Below are positions 7,675-14,302 of a stretch of 16,664 bases of DNA, one piece after another (positions within the stretch are counted from its first letter, which is position 1; every line of letters starts with the position of its first letter). Below the pieces are notes generated by a model. The model made no database searches, had not been told where the DNA came from, and saw only the letters and a program-made list of their open reading frames with translations. The translations under genes and the position numbers were made by a program. This DNA comes from Sulfurovum sp. Its GTDB lineage: Bacteria > Campylobacterota > Campylobacteria > Campylobacterales > Sulfurovaceae. The DNA lies in contig QNZW01000096.1 of the NCBI GenBank assembly GCA_003978375.1, positions 1-16,664 on the forward strand, written 5' to 3'.

Positions 7675-8856
7675 TTATTTTTTCCCTCTTATAAGTACAT
7701 CAAAATAACGTAATGCCCATATTATAAATAGTCCTATCCATGCTATAGCGGTACTTTCAAACCAGGGCATAAAGTGCCAATGTAATGCGTAAACAAAAGA
7801 GGTTAATATACGTAATATCACAATAAGTTGTGTGCCATAAAACAGCAAGGTAGTCCATTTGTCTGCATACAATTGATTGCCAGAATGTCCTAAAGTAACA
7901 CGTGTTCCAAAGCCTATAAGTATGGTGAAAACAAACCCAAGTAAAATCAAATGTACCTCTAATGCAAAAAAATCAACACCTGTCAACAAAGAGACAAAAT
8001 GGGTAATACTCCCTAGTATAAATCCAAATGCTGACCAATAGAGTGCAACATGGAGTATCCAAAGCAGGGGGTTTGGATTTGGAAAAGGAAGCTTCCATCG
8101 TTTAAACTCTTTTGCCAATAGTAAGCCCAAGAGCAAATCAACAATAAAAGAGCTATGAGTTATAAAACTCTCTAAAACAACATGAAATACCAAAAGTATA
8201 AAAACGTATTTCAGTAGGTGTGTATTTTTTGCTACCATTATGTGTGAAAAAAAAGGAACCATACGTTGAGCAACAGTAAATGCTACAAAAAAGAGATAAA
8301 GATAGGTAGACAGTTCTATAGAAAAAGGTATAAGATGCACAGTAAATACTTCACCTATAATGAAAAGAAAATTAGCTATCACACCGATGCCCATGGCAAG
8401 AAGTATCCAAAAAATATCTTGTGTGTCTTTTAGTGTGCTTCGTGTGTATATATTTTTTAGTATCAACACACCTAATGTTTGTCCTATAGCTGTAATTATC
8501 ATACCAGCAATAGAGAGAAGAGGACTTACTATACTTCCCAAAAGAAAAAATGTTGCTCCCATATAGTAAAAATTAAATACATGAATATATGTTTTTTTGT
8601 CTAATGCCGGTGTAGAAGAAAATCGTGGAAAAGTGGTAAATAAAAATCCAAAAAATGCCGGTGTAAAAAGTAAATAAGTTAAGCTATACGCATGAAAAGA
8701 GACTGTTTTTATGGCTATATGCAACGCTCCTTGATAAGCAAAAAGAAAAATAAGCATACTTACGATAGCTGTGATAAAGGCTAAAACAAAAAAAGGCTGA
8801 TGGGGTTGAGAAAAAAAATAACTTTTTTGAAATTCTTGGGAAAATTGCATTTGCAT
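7675..8856 (-). CDS. nnrS: NnrS-family multi-spanning haem-copper membrane protein
   Basis: NnrS proteins are inner-membrane proteins, reported to bind haem and copper, that help cells cope with nitric oxide and related iron nitrosyl stress. This 393-residue protein has about twelve hydrophobic helices. The family features are FHAYSLTYLLFTPAFFGFLFTTFPRFS at about 54-80 (the usual H-x-H region here has a single His before the helix) and EVHLILLGFVFTILIGFGTRVTLGHSG near 299-325, matching the H-x(n)-G-x-x-T-R-x-x-L-G-H-x-G signature. Start 8856 follows AAAGGT at a sensible distance; a second ATG two codons later is possible. It probably leads the - strand group with the DUF2059-like and HAD genes, and follows the helicase gene by about 100 bases. 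Confidence 0.8.
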   Translation of the reverse strand: MQMQFSQEFQKSYFFSQPHQPFFVLAFITAIVSMLIFLFAYQGALHIAIKTVSFHAYSLTYLLFTPAFFGFLFTTFPRFSSTPALDKKTYIHVFNFYYMGATFFLLGSIVSPLLSIAGMIITAIGQTLGVLILKNIYTRSTLKDTQDIFWILLAMGIGVIANFLFIIGEVFTVHLIPFSIELSTYLYLFFVAFTVAQRMVPFFSHIMVAKNTHLLKYVFILLVFHVVLESFITHSSFIVDLLLGLLLAKEFKRWKLPFPNPNPLLWILHVALYWSAFGFILGSITHFVSLLTGVDFFALEVHLILLGFVFTILIGFGTRVTLGHSGNQLYADKWTTLLFYGTQLIVILRILTSFVYALHWHFMPWFESTAIAWIGLFIIWALRYFDVLIRGKK

Positions 8857-8912
8857 CTTTATGTACCTTTTTTTTCATAAGCATAACTAAAAATAAAAAA
8901 AAGGTAATTGAT

Positions 8913-8933
8913 ATAGAGCAAATTTTGCTCTAT
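8913..8933 (-). terminator. Hairpin between the helicase and nnrS genes
   Basis: Two perfect 10-base arms (ATAGAGCAAA and TTTGCTCTAT) flank one central base, giving about a 7-bp stem with a short loop. It starts 25 bases after the helicase stop on the minus strand, a natural place for a terminator. However, the minus-strand sequence after it is not an unbroken U-run, so termination may be partial. Part of the helicase transcript could therefore read into nnrS. Confidence 0.4.
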
Positions 8934-8957
8934 TTTGGTAGTTTGTAGAAAAAAAGA

Positions 8958-10442
8958 TTAGCTTCTGCTTCCTTGTCCTCCATTTCTGCTACCACGGTTT
9001 CCACCAGAACGACCACCACTGCGTCCATTTCTTCCATGACGGTTACGACCACCACCATTTCTGTTGCCACCTCTTCCTCTATTACGACCACCATTTCTGT
9101 TGCCACCTCTGTGTTGCATAGCACGTTCAATAAGAAGCTCTATCTCTTCAAGCCCTAAACCAATATTGTCTTTTCCTTTTACAAAGTTTTCTTCTTGCAC
9201 TACGGAAGCAAGTAAATGTGCAATGGTTACAATATCAAGATCATGTTGCAGTGTTTTAACAAGTTCTATGGCTTTATCTGTTACTTTTGTATCGGCTATT
9301 TTAGCAATAAGTGCATTGGAGCGGTTATTTTGAACCTCTATACGTGTAGGAATGACTTGTGTTGTCATCTTTGTGCCTACATCTTTTTCAATACGTTTGA
9401 TGGTTCTAAGCTCATTTGGGCTCACAAGCGTGATAGCTTCGCCAGACTTGCCTCCACGACCTGTACGACCAATACGGTGTACATAAGATTCACTATCAAA
9501 AGGAATATGGTAGTTAAATACGTGTGTGACATCGTTCACATCAAGTCCACGTGCAGCTACATCAGTAGCAATGAAGATGTCTATACCACCTTGCTTGAAA
9601 GCTCTTATGGTGACTTCTCTTTGTTTTTGTTCCATATCACCATGTAGTCCAGAGGCTTTAAATCCTTGTGCTGTCATGTGTGCTACAAGTCTGTCTACCT
9701 CTTTTTTCATACGACAAAAGATAATACATTTTTCAGGATTTTTGTAATCAATGAGTCTTACAAGTGCATCATCTCTTTCTCTCTCTTGCACGACGTAGTA
9801 GAGTTGTGTAATTTTTGTATTGGTTTTTTCTGACTTGGTAATAGAAACTGTTTTTGGGTTTTTTAAAATTTGTTCTGCAAGTTTACGAATGGCATTTGGC
9901 ATCGTTGCTGAGAACATAAGTGTTTGACGCTCTTTTGGTAAAAAAGTAAAGATATTTTTAATTTCATCTAAAAAACCCATATCTAGCATTTCATCGGCTT
10001 CATCCAAGATGACAAAGTGAGGTTTTATTTTTATTTTTCCTGACTTAAGAAGGTCTTGCAGACGTCCTGGTGTGGCTACCACGATAGATGCTTGTTTGAT
10101 ACGTTCTATCTGTTTACCATAAGGTGTACCACCATAAACTGTGGCAGTTTTGAGTCCTGAGAGTTTACCAAAACGGAAAAGCTCGTCACTCACTTGCATA
10201 GCAAGTTCACGTGTAGGAACAATCACAAGTCCCTCTACTGAACCATCTGCTTTCATCATAGACATAATTGGCAGACCAAATGCGGCTGTTTTACCTGTGC
10301 CTGTTTGTGCTTGTGCAATCATGTCATGTCCTTCAAGTATTAGAGGGATGGCATCTTTTTGAACGGGAGATGGTTCTGTAAATCCAGCTTCTGTTACAGC
10401 TGCTTGTATGGTGTCTTTGAGGTTAAAATCTGAAAATTTCAT
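8958..10442 (-). CDS. DEAD-box ATP-dependent RNA helicase with RGG-like tail
   Basis: A 494-residue cytoplasmic RNA helicase, probably acting in ribosome assembly or RNA decay, especially in the cold. Both RecA-like lobes are complete: Q-motif FTEPSPVQ at 21-28, Walker A AQTGTGKT at 45-52, PTREL at 76-80, TPGR at 124-127, DEAD at 147-150, SAT at 178-180, IIFC near 240-243, ATDVAARGLD at 292-301 and HRIGRTGRGG at 322-331. A CsdA-like linker of about 100 residues follows. The last 50 residues (445-494) are almost only Arg, Gly, Asn and Ser, an RNA-binding RGG-like tail. ATG 10442 is preferred because the family normally begins just before the Q-motif. ATG 10481 would add 13 residues, and neither has a strong ribosome site. 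It is transcribed divergently from trxC. CsdA/DeaD is likeliest, RhlE an alternative. Confidence 0.92.
   Translation of the reverse strand: MKFSDFNLKDTIQAAVTEAGFTEPSPVQKDAIPLILEGHDMIAQAQTGTGKTAAFGLPIMSMMKADGSVEGLVIVPTRELAMQVSDELFRFGKLSGLKTATVYGGTPYGKQIERIKQASIVVATPGRLQDLLKSGKIKIKPHFVILDEADEMLDMGFLDEIKNIFTFLPKERQTLMFSATMPNAIRKLAEQILKNPKTVSITKSEKTNTKITQLYYVVQERERDDALVRLIDYKNPEKCIIFCRMKKEVDRLVAHMTAQGFKASGLHGDMEQKQREVTIRAFKQGGIDIFIATDVAARGLDVNDVTHVFNYHIPFDSESYVHRIGRTGRGGKSGEAITLVSPNELRTIKRIEKDVGTKMTTQVIPTRIEVQNNRSNALIAKIADTKVTDKAIELVKTLQHDLDIVTIAHLLASVVQEENFVKGKDNIGLGLEEIELLIERAMQHRGGNRNGGRNRGRGGNRNGGGRNRHGRNGRSGGRSGGNRGSRNGGQGSRS
9051..9110. repeat. 36-bp period imperfect tandem repeat in the helicase tail
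   Basis: A 24-base segment at 9051-9074 recurs without a mismatch at 9087-9110. The offset of 36 bases keeps the reading frame and encodes a repeated Arg/Asn/Gly 12-residue unit in the tail of the DEAD-box helicase. Such units commonly vary in number between strains. Confidence 0.85.
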
Positions 10443-10508
10443 GTTCTTTCTTTGTATTAAAATGGTCGGTGTAGTATTCATCTTGTATCTACGGTTTCTC
10501 GCTAAATA

Positions 10509-10553
10509 TGGTATCAAGAGGTTTAAAACCCTCTTTTATGCAAACTGATACCA
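10509..10553 (-). promoter_or_regulatory. Two-tier hairpin in the helicase mRNA leader
   Basis: Outer arms TGGTATCA (10509-10516) and TGATACCA (10546-10553) pair perfectly over 8 bases. Inside them AAGAGG and CCTCTT (10516-10521 and 10530-10535) pair, extended by TTT/AAA with a one-base bulge. The structure lies about 70-110 bases upstream of the helicase ATG, in the expected 5' untranslated RNA. There is no U-run after it in the direction of transcription, so it is more likely a structured leader than a terminator. Confidence 0.55.
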
Positions 10554-10585
10554 AACTAGTCTCACACCTAAGCATGGAATTTAGA

Positions 10586-10606
10586 AAATACTTTTAGATA
10601 GTATTT
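10586..10606 (-). repeat. Second inverted repeat in the helicase leader
   Basis: Arms AAATACT (10586-10592) and AGTATTT (10600-10606) flank a 7-base loop. It lies between the predicted helicase transcription start and the larger hairpin, so the RNA would form two stem-loops in series. Confidence 0.4.
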
Positions 10607-10648
10607 AAAATAAGGAGTTTAGTACACTCTCTTGCAGAAAAGTTTGGA

Positions 10649-10657
10649 AGTATAACA
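10649..10657 (-). promoter_or_regulatory. Extended -10 promoter for the helicase gene
   Basis: The minus strand reads TGTTATACT, fitting TGnTATAAT with one difference. Transcription would begin near 10642, giving an unusually long leader of about 200 bases before ATG 10442. No -35 box is visible. Confidence 0.4.
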
Positions 10658-10726
10658 AAATATTATTAAATTATTCTAAGTTATCTAAAGAGAGCAAAAA
10701 ATTGGAGTATATTTACTTTATTTGCT

Positions 10727-10760
10727 TATAATACTATATACAAAGTTATCACGGTATAAT
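10727..10760 (+). promoter_or_regulatory. Two -10 boxes for the trxC-two-component operon
   Basis: Two perfect TATAAT hexamers lie at 10727-10732 (with a TG three bases upstream and a TTGGAG at 10702-10707 spaced 19 bases away) and at 10755-10760. Predicted starts are near 10739 and 10767. Which one is used cannot be told from sequence. Confidence 0.45.
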
Positions 10761-10822
10761 ATTAAATACTATGGTGTCTTTTTGGATAGATAAATGTAAG
10801 AATGAATAGAAAGGATTTTATG

Positions 10823-11251
10823 ATGAATGTAAACGTTGTTTGTCCACATTGCCTAAAAGTCAATCGTGTACCTAAAAAAACCTCCTATACCAAAGCCAAT
10901 TGTGGAGAATGTAAAAAATCACTGCTTGAGAGTAAACCTATCTCTGTAGATGCACATACTTTAGGTGTCGTTGTTGCCAATTCGGATGTTCCTGTGGTAG
11001 TAGATTTTTGGGCACCTTGGTGTGGTCCTTGTTTGCAAATGGCACCTGCTTTTGAAGAAGCGGCACTCTCTATGCCACTTCAAGCACATTTTTTAAAGGT
11101 AAATACTGAAGAACAACAGGCACTTGGAGCACAGTATGGTATACAAAGTATTCCTACGATGATTATGTTTAAAAATGCAAAAGAGGTAGATAGAGTCTCT
11201 GGTGCATTGAGTGCATCGCGCATAGAAAATTGGGTGAAGCAGTATGTGTAA
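10823..11251 (+). CDS. trxC: Thioredoxin 2 with N-terminal zinc ribbon
   Basis: A 142-residue cytoplasmic disulfide reductase. An N-terminal zinc-binding module with two CxxC pairs (CPHC then CGEC) precedes a thioredoxin domain with the canonical VVVDFWAPWCGPC active site, FLKVNTEEQ and IQSIPTMIMFKN containing the cis-proline. This order and length match E. coli TrxC, whose zinc module modulates its redox properties and which is induced by peroxide. AAAGGA at 10810-10815 lies 7 bases before ATG 10823 and 4 before ATG 10820, so 10823 is chosen. ATG 10802 lies upstream of the ribosome site. The stop codon directly abuts the ATG of the response regulator gene, implying that reductant supply and signalling are co-expressed. 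Confidence 0.9.
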   Translation: MNVNVVCPHCLKVNRVPKKTSYTKANCGECKKSLLESKPISVDAHTLGVVVANSDVPVVVDFWAPWCGPCLQMAPAFEEAALSMPLQAHFLKVNTEEQQALGAQYGIQSIPTMIMFKNAKEVDRVSGALSASRIENWVKQYV

Positions 11252-11923
11252 ATGAGTAAGATACTATTATTAGAAGATGATGCAAATCTTAATGACACGG
11301 TCACAGAATTTTTAGAAGAGCAGGGCTATGATGTCGTCTCTGTGTATGATGGTTATGATGCACAAGAAAAGCTCTATGAGAGTAAATATGATTTATTGCT
11401 TTTAGATGTCAATACACCAGGAATCAATGGATTTGACCTTCTTACAGAAGCAAGAAAAGGTGATGTGGTAGCACCTGCTATATTTATTACCTCTTTAGAT
11501 TCAGTGGATGATTTGGAAAAAGGTTTTGAGAGTGGGTGTGATGATTATATTCGCAAACCCTTTGCACTAAAAGAGCTTAAAATTAGAGTAGAGACGTTGC
11601 TTAAAAGAGGATTTTTTCATCATGCAAAAGAGCTTTTAAATATCTCTTCAACAATAGCATATGACGTGAAAAACAATGAACTTATCATCGATAATAAAAA
11701 TGTATCTCTTGGACATAAGGAGTCAAAGTTACTTAAATTATTTATGAAAAATGAGGGTGAGGTGGTGATACATGAACGTATTTATAAACATTTATGGGAT
11801 TTTGATGAAGAACCAAGTGATACAGCACTTCGTACATATATTAAAAATCTTCGTAAAATCATAGGTAAGGAACGCATTGTTAGTATCAAAAAACAGGGTT
11901 ACAAATTCATTACTCAAAAGTGA
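11252..11923 (+). CDS. OmpR-family response regulator
   Basis: A 223-residue two-domain DNA-binding regulator. The receiver domain has the acidic pocket LEDD at 7-10, phospho-acceptor D52 in LLLLDVNTPG, T80 in FITS and K102 in RKPF. The C-terminal winged-helix domain (about 128-221) ends with ALRTYIKNLRKIIGKERIVSIKKQGYKF, a typical recognition helix and wing. The start codon abuts the trxC stop. The kinase gene overlaps its 3' end. Regulators of this class bind direct repeats about 11 bp apart, and such a repeat lies just downstream at 13464-13484. Confidence 0.92.
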   Translation: MSKILLLEDDANLNDTVTEFLEEQGYDVVSVYDGYDAQEKLYESKYDLLLLDVNTPGINGFDLLTEARKGDVVAPAIFITSLDSVDDLEKGFESGCDDYIRKPFALKELKIRVETLLKRGFFHHAKELLNISSTIAYDVKNNELIIDNKNVSLGHKESKLLKLFMKNEGEVVIHERIYKHLWDFDEEPSDTALRTYIKNLRKIIGKERIVSIKKQGYKFITQK

Positions 11924-13064
11924 AAAACAATCTTTACTTCGATTTTTAGCACTTTACAGTACTATGGTAATGATTGTTATTGTAGTACTCTCATTTTATT
12001 ATTATCAAACGCAAGAAAAATTGATGCTTTCCCATCAAAGGGCTATTCTTTTTAAATATGCCTACATTCAGACAAAAAGGCTCAAGGTCTTGCATCATTT
12101 TTTTGATGAAAAAAGAGAATATCCTCGTGATCCTCGTTTTAAATCAGCTATTTATGATATAGAATATAAAAAAATTTTTTCTTTATTAGAAAATGGAGAT
12201 ATTCATTTTGATAAAGAGATATATATTGCGGGGAAGCATATACATTTTTTAAAAAGTTTGGATGATTTTTATTTAGGAACAAAATATATGATTATCGAAA
12301 TAAAAGATGATGGTTTGTGGCGAACAATGATTTGGAAAAATATTTTAGGCTATGGACTATTTGTTTTTGTTTTCTTTTTATTGTTTGGATTTTATCTTGC
12401 AAAACTTTTTTTAAAACCTATGCGTGATTCTATCATGCTTCTTGATAGATTTATAAAAGATGCTACCCATGAGCTTAATACACCTCTTTCGGCTATACTT
12501 GCCAACATAGAGATGATGGATACACAAGCAATGATAGAAAAGAATAAAACAAAATTAAACCGTATCAATATTGCGGCAAAAACAGTCTCTATACTTTATA
12601 AGGACTTGACCTATCTTACTTTGGAACAAGAAAAAAAGAGTGAAGAGACTGAGATTGATGTCAAAAAACTTATAGAAAATAGAATAGAATATTTTGCTGT
12701 CTTAGCCCAATCAAAAAAATTAGAATATGTATTGGACTTGCAAGAAGCCACTATATTTATGGATAGACGTAAACTAGTGAGGGTCATAGATAATTTGATT
12801 TCTAATGCTATTAAATATAATAAACGCAATGGTACTATAGGATTTCGCTTACGTCAGGGTAGCTTAAGTATATGGGATACAGGCATAGGGATAGAAGAGA
12901 GTGAAATACCTTTAATTTTTGATCGTTACATACGCTTCAATCAAAGTGAAGGAGGTTTTGGGGTAGGGTTGAGCATTGTCAAACAAGTGATTGATGCATA
13001 TGATATGGAAATTGAGGTGAGTTCCATAAAAGGTGAGGGCACAAAAATGGAGATAAGATGGTAA
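11877..13064 (+). CDS. Membrane sensor histidine kinase
   Basis: A 395-residue kinase paired with the preceding regulator. It has a first membrane helix (about 22-43), a periplasmic sensor segment of about 110 residues (45-153) without cysteines, a second helix (about 155-176), the dimerisation/phosphoacceptor block FIKDATHELNTPLSAI with H198, an N-box NLISNAIKYN at 307-315, G1 DTGIGI at 334-339, and G2 GGFGVGLSI at 359-367. The sensor segment has no recognisable ligand fold. No ATG is suitable: the first lies inside the membrane helix. TTG 11877 is preceded by AAGGA at 11867-11871 with 5-base spacing and is taken as the start, overlapping the regulator gene by 47 bases. The start is uncertain by some 15 codons. 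The 3' end overlaps the cytochrome gene by 7 bases. Confidence 0.88.
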   Translation: MLVSKNRVTNSLLKSEKQSLLRFLALYSTMVMIVIVVLSFYYYQTQEKLMLSHQRAILFKYAYIQTKRLKVLHHFFDEKREYPRDPRFKSAIYDIEYKKIFSLLENGDIHFDKEIYIAGKHIHFLKSLDDFYLGTKYMIIEIKDDGLWRTMIWKNILGYGLFVFVFFLLFGFYLAKLFLKPMRDSIMLLDRFIKDATHELNTPLSAILANIEMMDTQAMIEKNKTKLNRINIAAKTVSILYKDLTYLTLEQEKKSEETEIDVKKLIENRIEYFAVLAQSKKLEYVLDLQEATIFMDRRKLVRVIDNLISNAIKYNKRNGTIGFRLRQGSLSIWDTGIGIEESEIPLIFDRYIRFNQSEGGFGVGLSIVKQVIDAYDMEIEVSSIKGEGTKMEIRW

Positions 13065-13390
13065 AACAAATACTTATGGTTTTGGTATTAATAAGTGGCG
13101 TATTTGCTGAAGATGTTTTTGAAAAAAATTGTGTACTCTGTCACCAACATCTGTCTGCATCTTTGCAAGAAATGTTTAAGCGTTATTTGTTAGTCTATAG
13201 TAGTGAAATCAATGTAAAAGCAGGGATAAAACACTATCTGATGTACCCATCTAAAGATATCTCAGTGATGTCTAAGTTGTTTATTAATACTTATGGAATT
13301 AAGCATAAAACAGAGTTAAATAAAGCAGAGTTAAATAAAGCAGTAGATAGATATTGGGAAAAATACAAAGTATTTGGAAAATTAGAATAA
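13058..13390 (+). CDS. Small periplasmic monohaem c-type cytochrome
   Basis: A 110-residue exported protein: signal peptide at residues 1-17 (ending VFA), then one CXXCH haem site, CVLCH at 25-29. Possible distal methionines are M62 and M71. Outside the haem site it does not look like standard c553 and I cannot name a family. Its ATG lies inside the last codons of the kinase gene (ATGGTAA overlap), so it is translationally coupled to the sensor. That suggests an accessory or sensory role, or a redox partner of the system, rather than a bulk electron carrier. An exact 15-base tandem duplication near the 3' end (13311-13340) gives AELNKAELNKA. Confidence 0.75.
   Translation: MVKQILMVLVLISGVFAEDVFEKNCVLCHQHLSASLQEMFKRYLLVYSSEINVKAGIKHYLMYPSKDISVMSKLFINTYGIKHKTELNKAELNKAVDRYWEKYKVFGKLE
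13311..13340 (+). repeat. Perfect 15-bp tandem duplication inside the cytochrome gene
   Basis: CAGAGTTAAATAAAG occurs twice in immediate succession and is followed by a third partial CAG. The 15-base unit keeps the frame and adds five residues, producing two Glu-Leu-Asn-Lys-Ala units in a C-terminal helix. Confidence 0.9.
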
Positions 13391-13463
13391 AGAGGAGCTC
13401 TAAATCTGTTTGATATCATTTCACTAAGTATCTTCTTAAAATTTTTTTTCTCTGCACATAAAA

Positions 13464-13484
13464 TTTTCACAATCTTTTCACAAT
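13464..13484 (+). promoter_or_regulatory. Phased direct repeats, likely response-regulator box
   Basis: TTTTCACAAT occurs twice without mismatch, at 13464-13473 and 13475-13484, so the period is 11 bp (one helical turn). The pair covers the -35 region of the following promoter. This spacing and position are those of PhoB/OmpR-class activator sites, and the regulator gene of that class lies about 1.5 kb upstream. The link is inferred from architecture. Confidence 0.6.
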
Positions 13485-13488
13485 TCCA

Positions 13489-13497
13489 TGTTATGAT
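13489..13497 (+). promoter_or_regulatory. Extended -10 box for the haem-less cytochrome-like gene
   Basis: TGTTATGAT fits an extended -10 box. It begins 4 bases after the second direct repeat and predicts a start near 13504, leaving a 28-base leader with an AGAAAGGA ribosome site. There is no consensus -35, as expected for an activator-dependent promoter. Confidence 0.5.
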
Positions 13498-13531
13498 TTT
13501 TCTGTTTTCAACAATTCAGAAAGGATGAACG

Positions 13532-13846
13532 ATGAACAAAATTACTAAATTGGCAGTAGCTGCGTTGCTCGGTGTTGCTGTACTTTCAACAACTGCAAGT
13601 GCAGATGCAAAAAAAGGTCAAAAAATCTACCTTAAAAAGCTTAAAGCAAAATGTGGTTTTACAGGTGCTAAATTTGCACATAAACATACACAAGATGAAT
13701 GGGAAAACATTAAACAAGCTGGAAAATTTGGTGCAGAAGTTACCAATATTTGTCCTAAAGCAACATTAAAAGACAAATACCAAACAGATGTATATGACTT
13801 TTCATACAAATATGCAAAAGATTCTGGTAACGTACCTAGCTGTTAA
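13532..13846 (+). CDS. Secreted cytochrome-like protein lacking CXXCH
   Basis: A 104-residue exported protein with a strong signal peptide ending TASA at 21-24. The mature chain starts DAKKGQKIYLKKLKAKCGF, closely resembling the opening helix of small c-type cytochromes (G-x-x-x-Y/F ... C). Where CXXCH is expected there is CGFTG, so covalent haem attachment by the usual route is not possible. EWENIKQAGKF at 56-66 also resembles the cytochrome pattern. Cysteines are C41, C74 and C104; H50 and H52 are further metal-ligand candidates. Similar proteins are often annotated simply as cytochrome c in this phylum. Possible roles are metal binding or a thiol function, not established. It has its own promoter with direct repeats and ends 142 bases before c553. 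Confidence 0.7.
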   Translation: MNKITKLAVAALLGVAVLSTTASADAKKGQKIYLKKLKAKCGFTGAKFAHKHTQDEWENIKQAGKFGAEVTNICPKATLKDKYQTDVYDFSYKYAKDSGNVPSC

Positions 13847-13854
13847 GTTGAAAT

Positions 13855-13882
13855 TATATTAATTTTAATTAATTTTAATATA
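13855..13882 (+). repeat. AT-only palindrome and tandem repeat before c553
   Basis: Arms TATATTAA (13855-13862) and TTAATATA (13875-13882) flank a region that also contains two exact tandem copies of ATTAATTTTA (13858-13877). It overlaps the probable c553 promoter, so it may be an operator or an upstream promoter-activating AT element. Chance is possible in such AT-rich DNA. Confidence 0.35.
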
Positions 13883-13884
13883 CT
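13879..13884 (+). promoter_or_regulatory. Putative -10 box for cytochrome c553
   Basis: TATACT, with AT-rich sequence upstream and no clear -35. It would start transcription near 13891 and give a leader of nearly 100 bases containing the hairpin at 13929-13955. A TATTAT nearer the gene would place the start on top of the ribosome site and is less likely. Confidence 0.3.
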
Positions 13885-13928
13885 ATTAAGTTAAATATTA
13901 ATATCATTTTTGATGAAAATCTGAGGAG

Positions 13929-13955
13929 TTAATAATAAGTTTTACTTGTTATTAA
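13929..13955 (+). repeat. 11-bp stem-loop in the c553 leader
   Basis: TTAATAATAAG and CTTGTTATTAA pair over 11 positions (one as a G-U wobble) around the 5-base loop TTTTA. There is no T-run behind it, so it is not a terminator for the preceding gene. It may be an mRNA-stabilising hairpin or a dyad for a dimeric repressor. Confidence 0.5.
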
Positions 13956-13988
13956 TAGAAAAATTACATATTATAAAAGGAAATCTAA

Positions 13989-14288
13989 ATGAAAAAAATT
14001 GCAATTGCTATGTTACTTGCTGGATCTACACTACTTATGGCTGATGGTGCCGCTGCTTATGCTAAATGTGCTGGATGTCATGGTGCAAATGGTGAAAAAG
14101 CCGCTTTAGGTAAATCTGCAGTTATTGCAGGTCAAGATGCAGCTAAAACAGTAGAGCAACTTAACGGTTATAAAGCTGGAACACTTAACCAACATGGTAT
14201 GGGTGCCCTTATGAAAGGTCAAGTAGCTTCTATGGATGAGGCTACAATCAAAGCAGTTGCAGACTATATTGCAGCAATGAAAAAATAA
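13989..14288 (+). CDS. Cytochrome c553 (monohaem, periplasmic)
   Basis: A 99-residue small soluble electron carrier that shuttles electrons between the cytochrome bc1 complex and terminal oxidases or reductases in the periplasm. A signal peptide at residues 1-18 (ending LLMA) is followed by ADGAAAYAKCAGCHGANGE with the haem site C27, C30, H31. The distal methionine is probably M71 or M75 in HGMGALMKG. The C-terminal helix ADYIAAMKK is typical. The ribosome site AAAGGA is well placed. A strong terminator follows 14 bases after the stop, so the gene ends its transcription unit. Codon choice and the strong signals suggest high expression. Confidence 0.93.
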   Translation: MKKIAIAMLLAGSTLLMADGAAAYAKCAGCHGANGEKAALGKSAVIAGQDAAKTVEQLNGYKAGTLNQHGMGALMKGQVASMDEATIKAVADYIAAMKK

Positions 14289-14302
14289 TTCTTTTTCATA
14301 AT

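Larger units (their letters stand above)
10443..10822. other. Divergent regulatory region between the helicase gene and trxC
   Basis: This 380-base stretch has no convincing gene. From the left it holds the presumed helicase leader with two hairpin-forming inverted repeats (10509-10553 and 10586-10606), the leftward helicase promoter near 10649-10657, and two rightward -10 boxes for trxC (10727-10732 and 10755-10760). An in-frame TTG at 10517 would extend the helicase by 25 residues, but it lies inside the hairpin and the added residues do not look like family sequence. Confidence 0.6.

Noticed and set aside
9216..9647. 143-codon frame antisense to the helicase
   Set aside because: It lies wholly opposite well-conserved helicase motifs. 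Such long antisense frames arise from codon bias, and there is no ribosome site or recognisable protein.
10443..10517. Helicase start at TTG 10517
   Set aside because: The extra 25 residues do not resemble the family N-terminus, the TTG sits in the leader hairpin, and an ATG directly before the Q-motif is available.
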